A DNA stretch of 44,716 nucleotides from a virus. Below, one piece after another: positions 24,675-31,226 of the stretch. The notes beneath the pieces were generated by a model that was not told the origin of the DNA, made no database searches, and worked only from the letters and a program-made list of their open reading frames with translations. Within the stretch, counting starts at the first letter, position 1. Each line of letters opens with the position of its first letter. The position numbers and the translations under genes are program-made. The DNA is taken from IMG/VR virus record IMGVR_UViG_3300045534_000130, positions 1-44,716 of that record. The stretch is one strand, 5' to 3'.

Positions 24675-24977
24675 TCAAGGATCAGGGAGTAGGCGTAACG
24701 CACTCAGGGTCATGGCACTGGTGAACCCGTTCTTCGCGGGGCGGAGCATCCCAGACACCTCGACCCGCCCCCCCCCAGCGGCGATCAGGGCCCAGAACGT
24801 CTTCGCCAGTGGCAGGCCATCGCGGGATTCGATGACGACGACCCCACGGGTGAGGGGGAGGCCGTGGCCCGGGTCCAGTTGGAGGGCGGCCTCCAGCAGC
24901 GAGGGGGCTGATTCGAGTCGCCGACGGCGGCAGTTGAAGGCGGTCCCGGTGAGGGTGACGGGGCGTGGCTTGCTCAC
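24675..24977 (-). CDS. Unknown 100-aa protein, GTG start
   Basis: GTG at 24977 overlaps the stop of the upstream gene (GTGA). Begins with a beta-type N-terminus (SKPRPVTLTGTAFNC), followed by a helix (RRRRLESAPSLLEAALQL) and strands (VVVIESRDGLPLAKTF, GGRVEVSGMLRPAKNGF). The order strand-helix-strand with GRVEVSGML recalls OB-type small proteins, but this is not established. The competing frame on the same bases (24682-25059) is Pro/Arg-rich and rejected. Confidence 0.55.
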   Translation of the reverse strand: MSKPRPVTLTGTAFNCRRRRLESAPSLLEAALQLDPGHGLPLTRGVVVIESRDGLPLAKTFWALIAAGGGRVEVSGMLRPAKNGFTSAMTLSALRLLPDP

Positions 24978-25135
24978 CACTCCCCTTCCCGCACGGCGCG
25001 TACAGGGGCATCGGGCCGGCGGCACAGCTTGGCAGCGGATTCGAGGGCGTGCGCCTCACTGCGGGCCATCACCTCATGGATGAGCCCCGATCGCAGGGTG
25101 ACCCGCCAGGGGATCAGGGGCCGGGGGCGGATCAT
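24974..25135 (-). CDS. Unknown 53-aa protein
   Basis: ATG at 25135 overlaps the stop of the upstream gene (ATGA) and its own stop overlaps the downstream GTG, so it is locked into the coupled operon. Sequence: MIRPRPLIPWRVTLRSGLIH then a helix (EVMARSEAHALESAAKLC) and a basic tail. The pattern resembles short strand-helix proteins that modify regulators, but no family is recognised. Confidence 0.6.
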   Translation of the reverse strand: MIRPRPLIPWRVTLRSGLIHEVMARSEAHALESAAKLCRRPDAPVRAVREGEW

Positions 25136-25362
25136 GGCTCGACTCCTGCCGGGCGGGGCTGAGCTTCCGACCCGGCCCAGTCTTGAGCCAGGGTGAGATT
25201 CCGCTCGATCTGGGCGAGCGTGGTGCGCAGTGCCGAGGCGGCTTCCCGGTCCAGGGGGGCCAGATCCTCCCAGCAGTTGTCCACGATGGCCCCAGACTGG
25301 GCCAGGGCTTTTACGAGCAACGCGGCCAGGGCGTGAACAACGGGGGTGTTTCGTGTGCTCAT
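25132..25362 (-). CDS. Unknown helical protein (76 aa)
   Basis: ATG at 25362 is supported by ATGA overlap with a 27-codon upstream frame. Product: MSTRNTPVVHALAALLVKAL, then acidic helix (EDLAPLDREAASALRTTLAQIERNLTLAQDW) and a Pro/Ala tail. Two amphipathic helices are likely; no membrane span is certain. Function unknown. Confidence 0.6.
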   Translation of the reverse strand: MSTRNTPVVHALAALLVKALAQSGAIVDNCWEDLAPLDREAASALRTTLAQIERNLTLAQDWAGSEAQPRPAGVEP

Positions 25363-25442
25363 CGGAGGGCGAGGAGAAGGGTGATCGAACACCCCAGGGC
25401 AATCCCCAGGGTGAGGCCATCGAGCAGGGCGGCGAGGATCAC
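25359..25442 (-). CDS. 27-aa single-span membrane micro-protein
   Basis: Read from GTG 25442: 27 codons giving a product that is almost one transmembrane helix (ILAALLDGLTLGIALGCS, then ITLLLALR). Its start overlaps the stop of the upstream gene (GTGA at 25442-25439) and its stop overlaps the start of the downstream gene (ATGA at 25362-25359). Perfect tiling on both sides and the hydrophobic content are strong signs of a real gene although it is very short. Positive C-terminal Arg suggests the C-terminus faces the cytoplasm. Confidence 0.6.
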   Translation of the reverse strand: MILAALLDGLTLGIALGCSITLLLALR

Positions 25443-25909
25443 AGAAACCCCTCCGCGCGGTTGCGTTGGTGAGCGGTGGGCACTTCATCCTCGTAGCGGT
25501 TGAGGGCGGTCACCCGATCATCCAGAAGTGCCTCAATCAGCTCTTCGCGGGTGGGGATGCCGCTGACGTCTATGCCACGCAACTCGGCCATGCGGCGAAG
25601 GGTCCCGAGTGGGGTTGCCGCCAGCACCGAGCGGGAGGGGTTGCGCGGCTGAGAAACGCGAGGGGCCCATTCCTGAACGGTTCCCCGCCAGACGGGCCGG
25701 GGGAGGAGCGCCGGGGGCGTGGTTTCAGCCGGCGTGGCCTTGAGAGCCACGGGCGGCCAGCGCAAGGCCCAGCGGAGGAGGGGGAGCAAAAGCTCCCGCG
25801 CCACGGTGGCCACGGCCCAGGCTGTGAGCACGGCGGCGGAAATGAGGAGCGACTCCCAATCGATGGAGCGCTCCAGCAGCGGGGTTCGCTGCGGGGTGGG
25901 ATTGGTCAT
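25439..25909 (-). CDS. Membrane protein with SAP/Rho-N-like C-terminal motif (156 aa)
   Basis: ATG start with ATGA overlap upstream. Residues about 15-52 are hydrophobic (SLLISAAVLTAWAVATVA then LLLPLLRWALRW), giving one or two membrane spans. After a Pro-rich linker, residues 100-130 (LGTLRRMAELRGIDVSGIPT, then REELIEALLD) match the spacing of SAP or Rho-N helix-loop-helix DNA-binding motifs. A membrane protein with a DNA-binding motif could tether phage DNA to the membrane. The motif call is by eye. Confidence 0.6.
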   Translation of the reverse strand: MTNPTPQRTPLLERSIDWESLLISAAVLTAWAVATVARELLLPLLRWALRWPPVALKATPAETTPPALLPRPVWRGTVQEWAPRVSQPRNPSRSVLAATPLGTLRRMAELRGIDVSGIPTREELIEALLDDRVTALNRYEDEVPTAHQRNRAEGFL

Positions 25910-26214
25910 GGTGAAAACTGTTGGTGACCGGCGGGGCGTGCAGCCTCTCCGCCGATGCCCTGAGTATGCACGGCCGGGGCGAGAGTTGGGAACGGGTCGT
26001 CACAGGGCTTTACAACGCGTGCCTGAGATGCTGCGGCCCAGATGAGCACGGCGGCTTCGCGGTGGCCGCGGCGATGAAGCCACCGAGCCACAGCGCGGAG
26101 GAACGCCTCGACCATCACGCGATCGACAAGGGCCAGTGAGTCGAACTCCCGGCCTTCAAGGGCTTCGTCAGAGGCGGCCAGGGCCTGCCGCCAGAGGGGG
26201 AGGTGGATGCTCAT
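25906..26214 (-). CDS. Unknown 102-aa protein
   Basis: ATGA overlaps on both ends. N-terminal helices (MSIHLPLWRQALAASDEALE, LALVDRVMVEAFLRAVARWL) and a basic HRRGHREAAVLIWAAA segment that may associate with membrane or fold as a small helical bundle; Pro/Gly-rich C-terminus. No family recognised. Confidence 0.6.
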   Translation of the reverse strand: MSIHLPLWRQALAASDEALEGREFDSLALVDRVMVEAFLRAVARWLHRRGHREAAVLIWAAASQARVVKPCDDPFPTLAPAVHTQGIGGEAARPAGHQQFSP

Positions 26215-26453
26215 TGGATTCGCTGCACGTGAACAGTCAGGGCCTGGATCTGCCGGAGCATCACGACGCGCTCCAGGGCCACGTCGAGGCGGTCGGTCGT
26301 CCAGGCTTCATCCCGACCGGCGAGGCGCAGGCGTGGCAGCCAGACGGGCTGTCCGTGGAAAAGGGGAGGGTTTCGCCGTAGGCGCTGGCGGCGCCGGGGT
26401 AGGGCAATCCATTCGCGGCCATGGGCCAGTCCGTAGCGGGGTGGGGCGGTCAT
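26211..26453 (-). CDS. Unknown basic protein (80 aa)
   Basis: ATG with ATGA overlap to the 59-aa frame upstream. Arg-rich (REWIALPRRRQRLRRNPPLF), then strand-like QPVWLPRLRLAGRDEAW and a C-terminal helix (RLDVALERVVMLRQIQALTVH). Possibly nucleic-acid binding. No family recognised. Confidence 0.6.
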   Translation of the reverse strand: MTAPPRYGLAHGREWIALPRRRQRLRRNPPLFHGQPVWLPRLRLAGRDEAWTTDRLDVALERVVMLRQIQALTVHVQRIQ

Positions 26454-26629
26454 GGCTCCACCCCCCGTTCCTCGGCCTCAGGCCAGGGGTGGCCGGAGAG
26501 GCTGGCGGCGGCGGCCATCTCCCGCCAGTACCGGCGGCGGAGCACAGCGGCCCTGGCCTCCAGCACCATCGCCTCGGCGGCGGAGGCATGGCCCCGCAAC
26601 CGGGCGTTCCTGATGAGATCCAGATTCAA
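26450..26629 (-). CDS. Small helical protein (59 aa), TTG start
   Basis: Between the SSB stop and the next gene lies a 60-codon frame starting at TTG 26629 (TTGA overlap with the SSB stop) and ending in the ATGA of the next start. Product: MNLDLIRNARLRGHASAAEA then MVLEARAAVLRRRYWREMAA and an acidic end. It tiles the gap exactly; without it 170 bases would be noncoding inside a coupled operon. An internal ATG could be used instead. Confidence 0.5.
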   Translation of the reverse strand: MNLDLIRNARLRGHASAAEAMVLEARAAVLRRRYWREMAAAASLSGHPWPEAEERGVEP

Positions 26630-27351
26630 AACGCGTAACCTCCCTGGCCCTGTGGGGCGGCTGGGCGTTGGGCGGGGGCGCGCTGGGCCTGGCGGGGCTG
26701 CCCCTCCGCGTCGCTGCGGCTGCCGAGCAGCTCCAGGCGATCGACCCGGACTACGGGCTTGATGCGCTCCTCGCCGCTGGCCTTGTCTGTCCAGCGGTCG
26801 AACTTCACGGAGCCGACAATCCCCAGCAGGGAACCCCTGCGCACGTAGTCCGCTGCCACACTGGCCTGCTTGCCCCAGATGGCCAGGTTGAACCAGTCGG
26901 GCTCCTCGTCACGGCTGCGGCGGTTCACGGCCAGCGAGAGGTTGGCGACGCAGCCGCCAGACGTGAAATATTGGACATCAGGATCCCTGCCGGCTCGACC
27001 GACGAGGGTGATGATGTTCAGAGCATCGGTCACCTCGCTCGGGTCTCCGAGCGGGACCGCTGGCCAGACCTTGCCGACGGTCAGCTCTGGCGGGAGTGCT
27101 TGCTCGCCCTTGGCCGCCTTAGGGATTTTCAGGTTGCCGGAGACGATTACCCACCCACCAGGGAACGGCGGCGTCAGGAGGGCATCGGCGGTCGCGCCAT
27201 AGGCGACGCAGTGGATGAGGCCTCCATGGTCACGGTCACCGGTTGGAGGGATGGTCGCCTCGAACCGGGCGACGGTGGTCGTTGAGCCAGGTTCGCCCCG
27301 AAGCTGGCTGCTGGGGGCGCTAGCCAGGACGTGGGCCGTGAAGTTGTTCAT
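26626..27351 (-). CDS. ssb: Single-stranded DNA-binding protein with two OB folds
   Basis: 241 residues, longer than usual SSB. Residues about 110-208 form a canonical OB fold: ALNIITLVGRAGRDPDVQYF, CVANLSLAVNRRSRD, DWFNLAIWGKQASVAADYVRRGSLLGIVG, ending VRVDRLELLG. Residues about 3-98 look like a second, divergent OB fold (HVLASAPSSQLRG, ARFEATIPPTG, IHCVAYGATADAL, GGWVIVSGNLKIP). The tail is Gln/Ala/Pro-rich and ends GGYAF, not the usual acidic DDIPF tip. It binds single-stranded DNA in replication and recombination and neighbours the annealing protein gene. TAATG junction with the Gp157-like gene. Confidence 0.85.
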   Translation of the reverse strand: MNNFTAHVLASAPSSQLRGEPGSTTTVARFEATIPPTGDRDHGGLIHCVAYGATADALLTPPFPGGWVIVSGNLKIPKAAKGEQALPPELTVGKVWPAVPLGDPSEVTDALNIITLVGRAGRDPDVQYFTSGGCVANLSLAVNRRSRDEEPDWFNLAIWGKQASVAADYVRRGSLLGIVGSVKFDRWTDKASGEERIKPVVRVDRLELLGSRSDAEGQPRQAQRAPAQRPAAPQGQGGYAF

Positions 27352-27884
27352 TAGATTCTCCAGGTGGTTTTCTTTTGAAGGGAACAGCCGGGAATGTCAA
27401 TGCCGGCTTCCAAGTCAGCTTTGATTTTGTTTTTATCGGGTTCGAATTTCGCTCGCCTGTACTCTGCTGGCAATTGCTCAGCAGGTATCTCAACCTCCGT
27501 AGAGGTTGAAGGAGTTGACTTAATGATGTGCCCATTCAAAACCCACCGCCGCTGATCAGGCGCCACCTTCAGCAACTGGCGAACGAGCGTAGCCAGCAGG
27601 GTGTCGGCTCGGCGCTCGTCGGCGGCGGCCAGCTCCATCAGCCGTTTCGCGTGCTCCCGGCGGGTGGCGGCTCGGGCCAGAAGCCCATCCCTGGCCCAGC
27701 AGTAGCCGTCGGCCTTGTCGAGGATCGCCTGCAGGTTGTCACCTTCGGCGGTCAGGGCCTCCTCCAGCTCTGCGACGGTCTCTGGCTCGTTGCCGGCCTC
27801 CATGCGCTCGGCAATCGCCTCCACCTGCCGCGCGAGACGCAGGGCTTCCCCGGTCAGGGCGAAGAGGTTGGGGCTGCCGGTCAT
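27351..27884 (-). CDS. Siphovirus Gp157-like protein
   Basis: 177 residues from the ATG at 27884, which overlaps the annealing-protein stop. A long N-terminal coiled helix (NLFALTGEALRLARQVEAIAERM, ETVAELEEALTAEGDNLQAILDKADGYCW) and a second helical stretch are followed by a conserved strand region (LLKVAPDQRRWVLNGHIIKS, ending VEIPAEQLPAEYRRAKFEPDKNKIKADLEAG). The VEIPAxxLPxEyxR...PDKxxIkxxLkxG tail is the hallmark of the Gp157 family, commonly found in phage recombination operons. Exact function in the phage is unknown. Confidence 0.85.
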   Translation of the reverse strand: MTGSPNLFALTGEALRLARQVEAIAERMEAGNEPETVAELEEALTAEGDNLQAILDKADGYCWARDGLLARAATRREHAKRLMELAAADERRADTLLATLVRQLLKVAPDQRRWVLNGHIIKSTPSTSTEVEIPAEQLPAEYRRAKFEPDKNKIKADLEAGIDIPGCSLQKKTTWRI

Positions 27885-28801
27885 GACTTGTCTCCGTTGC
27901 ACTGGGCGATGGTTTCCGGCGAGATGGCGCGGTGGCCACCCTTGACAAGGCGGTGCAGCAGCTCGGCGGGAACATCGCCCAGGTTCTCGCCACAGCCCTG
28001 CGTGAGCCTGTCGGCAAAGGCAGCGATGCCTAGATCGGTGAACCCTGCTGCCCTGCACACTGCCAGGGCTTCGCTGACCAGGGAGGGCGGCTCGGTGGGC
28101 TCGGTGGGCGCCTCGGCAGTGCCGTTGCACTGGGCGACAGTCTGGGGGCTGATGCCCCGTGAGCCAGCGTCCGCCAGTTGGCGGAGGGTTTCCGTGGGGA
28201 CATCCCACAGCGAGCCGGAAGCCTTGCCTGATAAGCGAGCGGCAAAGACTTCGATTCCGCTTTTTGTGAAACCTGCCACTTGACAGATTTGCTCAACCTC
28301 TTCAATCATCGGTTGCGACGGTGGCGGGGCGGCAACATTTCGCTGTTCTTTGTCATACAAAGCCAGGCCGAATTGGTTACCAAAGGTGGAGAGCGCCCTT
28401 TTCATGGCGTCCGTTTCGGCTTCCTTTAGGGCCTTTTCGTGGGCTTTCGTGGGGTAGGTGTCAATCCCCTCGCCATGGCCGGAGCCGTCGCGGTAAACCT
28501 GTGAGCCGTCTGGGAGGTGAACATAGACTCTAACCGTGGCTCGATAGCCAACGATCCAGCCGGTTTTATCACCTGGTCGCTCACGCTCACAGGTGATACT
28601 CAGTTCCCGTAGCTCTCGGTCCCAACCATCAAACCCAAAGATCCGGTTGGCTTCGTTATTGGCGTGCCAGCCGGAAATATAGTCAAAAGCGGTTTGTCGC
28701 GGCTGTGGGCTATTGTCTCTAGTGAGAACATGAGCAGGGTCCAGCGGTTTGGCCAGCTCAGCGATTTGTTCTGGCGAAAAGCCCCGATGGGGCGTTGTCA
28801 T
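27881..28801 (-). CDS. Rad52/22-like single-strand annealing protein with duplicated C-terminal domain
   Basis: 306 residues. The N-terminal 160 residues carry the Rad52-type core: RQTAFDYISGWHANNEANRI, FGFDGWDRE, GYRATVRVYVHLPDGS, a Gly-rich RDGSGHGEG and a final helical EKALKEAETDAMKRALSTFGNQFG. The C-terminus holds two copies of a 62-residue unit: residues 166-227 and 241-303, both containing (V/C)-AGFT-GI-FA-RL...DVP-E-L--L---G-R-ISP-T-AQCNG. It would anneal complementary single strands in recombination-dependent replication. An operator-like palindrome and GGAGG lie immediately upstream (28811-28838), so this is the head of a separately controlled unit. Confidence 0.85.
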   Translation of the reverse strand: MTTPHRGFSPEQIAELAKPLDPAHVLTRDNSPQPRQTAFDYISGWHANNEANRIFGFDGWDRELRELSITCERERPGDKTGWIVGYRATVRVYVHLPDGSQVYRDGSGHGEGIDTYPTKAHEKALKEAETDAMKRALSTFGNQFGLALYDKEQRNVAAPPPSQPMIEEVEQICQVAGFTKSGIEVFAARLSGKASGSLWDVPTETLRQLADAGSRGISPQTVAQCNGTAEAPTEPTEPPSLVSEALAVCRAAGFTDLGIAAFADRLTQGCGENLGDVPAELLHRLVKGGHRAISPETIAQCNGDKS

Positions 28802-28810
28802 TCGATCCTC

Positions 28811-28838
28811 CGTGGTAACGTGTTAACAGCTTACCACG
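28811..28838. promoter_or_regulatory. Operator-like imperfect palindrome ahead of the annealing-protein gene
   Basis: A 28-base palindrome: outer arms CGTGGTAA and TTACCACG and inner core TGTTAACA separated by two mismatched bases on each side. It begins 10 bases before the ATG of the Rad52-like gene, immediately adjacent to its GGAGG, and includes the stop codon of the VRR-NUC gene. The 17-base left half (GTGGTAACRTGTTARCA) is shared with the dCTP deaminase/ribbon-helix-helix intergenic region at 34781-34797, so one regulator may bind both. Confidence 0.75.
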
Positions 28839-29262
28839 TGTCGAGGATGCCGCGAGCCTCCTCCACGGATCGAAACACTCCGGCGATGCCCCCGGCACCG
28901 GCCACCAGATCCCGCCACGTGCGCTGGGCTGTGGCGATGCGGCCGCCGTGCGAGCGCTTCCCCTCCAGGCTGACGAACCGGGCGATGGTGCTGCCCACCA
29001 GGTCTGGGGTGATCACCTGCTGCCGCCAGCCGATCAGATCACCCGATCCCACGTCCAGGCCCGCATGGAGCGGCCGGGGGGCTCTGATGATCAGATCACC
29101 CGGGCGCAGCAAGGCCCGGCACTCCGCCAGGTCGTTGGCTGAGACGCGGCGGGTCTGCCCCTGCCAGGCCATCCCCACGTTGTTACGGAAGAGCCGCACA
29201 TTCCCCCGCGAGAGTTGCTCCCGCACGTTGCGGACTACGGGCATTTCCAACTGCTGGGCCAT
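28831..29262 (-). CDS. VRR-NUC domain nuclease (Holliday-junction-resolvase-like)
   Basis: 143 residues from ATG 29262. The sequence VVRNVREQLSRGNVRLFRNNVGMAWQG, DVGSGDLIGWRQQ, FVSLEGKRSHGGRI and QRTWRDLVAGAGGIAGVFRSVE follows the order of the VRR-NUC fold: an early acidic/Arg helix, a G-D-L metal site and the E-x-K (LEGKR) catalytic pair. Phage copies usually act on branched DNA late in replication or recombination. Location beside a Rad52-like gene agrees. Confidence 0.8.
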   Translation of the reverse strand: MAQQLEMPVVRNVREQLSRGNVRLFRNNVGMAWQGQTRRVSANDLAECRALLRPGDLIIRAPRPLHAGLDVGSGDLIGWRQQVITPDLVGSTIARFVSLEGKRSHGGRIATAQRTWRDLVAGAGGIAGVFRSVEEARGILDTW

Positions 29263-29282
29263 GGCGGGGTGGGTGGGTTTGC

Positions 29283-29627
29283 TCAGTCTGGCGATTCTCG
29301 GAGCATCAGCTCCAGCCGGGCGAGGGCATTCCATGCGACGTGTGCAGCATGGGGCAGCCCGCTTTCAGGGTCTTCGGTGGCGTCAGCCTCGCTGAGCAGG
29401 TGACGCACCATGGCGTCGGTGTAGCGTTCGGCGCCGTCGGGAACCGTGCGCCAGCCGTCCGGTGTGTACTTTTTGGCTCCGTAGGTGCCGACCCTGGAGA
29501 CGGCCTGCAGGGCACGTGAGAACCCCCCAAGCACCAGGCCGGGGCGGATCTTCCCCGCGTCGAGTTTCGCGCCAGGTTCGTGGGGCTGGCGACCGGTTGG
29601 ATCGTGTTCTGCCATTGGATCAGCCAT
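29283..29627 (-). CDS. dATP/dGTP diphosphohydrolase-like protein (DUF5664 / MazG-type)
   Basis: About 114 residues. The HNH gene overlaps its 5' end by 8 bases; ATG 29627 (MADPMAEHDP) or ATG 29615 can start it. The core KLDAGKIRPGLVLGGFSRALQAVSRVGTYGAKKYTPDGW, RYTDAMVRHLLSEADAT and GLPHAAHVAWNALARLELM matches the phage dATP/dGTP diphosphohydrolase domain: a single-domain all-alpha pyrophosphatase with an EAD-type metal site. It would lower dATP/dGTP or make monophosphates for reuse. In some phages this enzyme accompanies PurZ and base substitution; no PurZ is visible here. Confidence 0.75.
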   Translation of the reverse strand: MADPMAEHDPTGRQPHEPGAKLDAGKIRPGLVLGGFSRALQAVSRVGTYGAKKYTPDGWRTVPDGAERYTDAMVRHLLSEADATEDPESGLPHAAHVAWNALARLELMLRESPD

Positions 29628-30171
29628 TAGCAAGGCGCTTCCTTGCCACGCTATTAGCTTTGTAGACATTACCCTTTTGTTCCCAGAATTTTTTCTTTAG
29701 TGCAAGATTTTTTTCCATGGCCTCTTCAAAGCCCTTAGGCGTTGGTGTGGTTATGGCTCGTTTTGCGGACCAGCCACGCCTCAGGCGATTAGATAGTAAT
29801 TGCGGATCGATGTCATACTCTCTAGCCCATGCTTTAATTGTTTTGCTTTGCCCTGCATATTTAACGTATCTGTTTCGAGACGTGTTTTCATTTTGCTGTT
29901 CTTGAGTTGCCCAGCGACAGTTTCCAGGTTCGTAATCTCCATTATTGTTAATCCTGTCAATAGAATAGCCGTCAGGAGGATGCCCCATATCTTCTAAGAA
30001 TGCTATCACACAACACCAACGGCGGCAGACTTTAATCCCTCTGCCACCATAATGCTCCCAGCCTGGACTCTTAGGATTGTAACATCTTTGGTGCATAGAT
30101 GCCCATACGGAGTAAATCCTGGTGCCTGACAATGCGTGTTCTACTTTGTTGGCCTGGGTTTGGGGTGTCAT
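29620..30171 (-). CDS. HNH-type homing endonuclease
   Basis: 183 residues from ATG 30171. N-terminal region YSVWASMHQRCYNPKSPGWEHYGGRGIKVC followed by YSIDRINNNGDYEPGNCRWA is a classic phage HNH/H-N-H homing motif (D-R-I-N-N-N-G-D-Y...N-C-R-W). The C-terminal part has a helix-turn-helix-like DNA-binding segment (IKAWAREYDIDPQLLSNRLRRGWS). The DNA is strongly AT-richer than the flanking genes, it has no good Shine-Dalgarno, and it overlaps its neighbour by 8 bases, all signs of a recent insertion. It probably spreads itself by cutting unoccupied alleles. Confidence 0.85.
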   Translation of the reverse strand: MTPQTQANKVEHALSGTRIYSVWASMHQRCYNPKSPGWEHYGGRGIKVCRRWCCVIAFLEDMGHPPDGYSIDRINNNGDYEPGNCRWATQEQQNENTSRNRYVKYAGQSKTIKAWAREYDIDPQLLSNRLRRGWSAKRAITTPTPKGFEEAMEKNLALKKKFWEQKGNVYKANSVARKRLANG

Positions 30172-30254
30172 ACGTTGGGGAGCGGGTTGTTGTGCCGTTT
30201 GGCCACCGATTAGGCATCGCAGCAGCTTGCAACTTGTAAGCGCTGCTTTCCAAT

Positions 30255-30626
30255 TCAAATCACCATTGGTGGTGGGGGTGGAGGAGGCGGAGCCTTCCGG
30301 GCGGGGGGTTGCCAGCCCCACCAGGTCAGCCACTGGCGGAGCGCTGCCCCTGAGGCGCCGTGGGCTGGGATCGGGGCCAGGAACCGCAGCACCTCGTCGC
30401 CGGTGGCCAGCATGACGGAGGTCGCAGGCTTGCCCCGCCAGCAGAGAAACCCCTGGGCCCTCCCTTGTTCCAGGGCCACGGAGACCGTGCACTCAGGCCC
30501 CCGGAACTGGTGGGGTGCACCTTCCGGCGGCACCTCCAGGCCGAGGGCTTCCAGGGCCGCGGCAAGCTCGGCGGTCCAGGTCGCGAGGCGGGCGAATTGG
30601 GACCAGTTCAGGTCGGTGTTGGTCAT
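30255..30626 (-). CDS. Unknown 123-aa protein
   Basis: Starts MTNTDLNWSQFARLATWTAELAAALEAL; later LEVPPEGAPHQFRGPECTVSVALEQGRAQGFLCW is strand-rich and the end is a Pro run. It overlaps the membrane gene upstream by 4 bases. Its junction with that gene is an 18-base sequence that recurs at the next junction (30884-30901). No family recognised. Confidence 0.6.
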   Translation of the reverse strand: MTNTDLNWSQFARLATWTAELAAALEALGLEVPPEGAPHQFRGPECTVSVALEQGRAQGFLCWRGKPATSVMLATGDEVLRFLAPIPAHGASGAALRQWLTWWGWQPPARKAPPPPPPPPMVI

Positions 30627-30632
30627 GGTTGG
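30615..30632. repeat. Duplicated gene-junction sequence, copy 1 (copy 2 at 30884-30901)
   Basis: An 18-base stretch spanning stop/start of two successive coupled genes is identical at 30615-30632 and 30884-30901. At both places the upstream product ends QP and the downstream product begins MTNT. Two other junction pairs in this cluster share the same behaviour (36303-36324 with 36500-36521, and 37044-37063 with 37238-37257). Confidence 0.85.
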
Positions 30633-30895
30633 TCGAGCATGAGTCGCCGAAGGTTTTCCCAGTACTCAGGGCAGAACTTCATCCGTTGGGCATCGCTCAT
30701 CTCTGGATAGCGGCGGCGGAGTTCCTCCATGCGCTCAGGCGGAACCAGGGCGGGGTTTTCGTACCAGGCTGGGCGTGGTTGCCGGCGGAGCGATCTTATG
30801 CGCATTTCCCAGCGATAGGTGAGCCAAATGACGAAAACAGTCGCAGGGGCCAGCCCAGTGGAGAGGCCGAAGAGGAAGGCTTGGGTGTTGGTCAT
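30623..30895 (-). CDS. Small membrane protein with PERL-YP motif (90 aa), paralogue A
   Basis: Hydrophobic N-terminus (FLFGLSTGLAPATVFVIWLTYRW, about residues 7-29) followed by a basic linker and a C-terminal motif LVPPERMEELRRRYPEMSDAQRMKFCPEYWENLRR. The same motif is present in the proteins at 35979-36311 (full) and 35794-35982 (first half only), so this is a phage-specific family with one membrane span plus a conserved cytosolic tail. Function unknown; possibly host-membrane takeover. Confidence 0.65.
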   Translation of the reverse strand: MTNTQAFLFGLSTGLAPATVFVIWLTYRWEMRIRSLRRQPRPAWYENPALVPPERMEELRRRYPEMSDAQRMKFCPEYWENLRRLMLDQP

Positions 30896-31134
30896 GGTTG
30901 GATGTTGAGTGATTTTATGTGTTTGCCAATTATTTTCATGATTCTTGTTTCGGCGCGTTTTGTCTCCGCTTCTGAAAGAATCGCATCAATAAATAGCATT
31001 CTAACAGAATCAGCGTGTTGCTGTAGCTTGCGCCTTTCTATTGGAGAGAGCGCAAGCCTTAGACCCTGGCTTTGAAGTTGTTCTTCAATAGGCGGCGAAC
31101 ATGCGCCGAAGGAGAGGCTGATTTGGTCATCCAT
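30892..31134 (-). CDS. Unknown 80-aa helical protein
   Basis: Start placed at ATG 31134 (MDDQISLSFGACSPPIEEQL). A long amphipathic helix follows (SPIERRKLQQHADSVRMLFIDAILSEAETKRAETRIMKIIGKH). AT-richer than its neighbours. No family recognised. The stop overlaps the membrane gene start (ATGA). Confidence 0.6.
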   Translation of the reverse strand: MDDQISLSFGACSPPIEEQLQSQGLRLALSPIERRKLQQHADSVRMLFIDAILSEAETKRAETRIMKIIGKHIKSLNIQP

Positions 31135-31226
31135 TGGTGGTGTTCTCCCGCTGATCACCCACCATTTCCGTGGCGCCAGGAAAATGGTCCCCAGGGCTGG
31201 CCAGGGGGAGGGGCATGGCCCAGTCG

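Noticed and set aside
24682-25059. 125-codon Pro/Arg-rich frame on the minus strand
   Set aside because: It competes with the GTG-initiated frame 24675-24977 and the 53-codon frame 24974-25135, both of which tile by overlap with neighbours and have more normal composition.
29283-29627. Idea that the genome carries 2-aminoadenine (Z) DNA
   Set aside because: The diphosphohydrolase alone is not enough; no PurZ-like adenylosuccinate synthetase, DatZ or Z-type polymerase could be found in the window.
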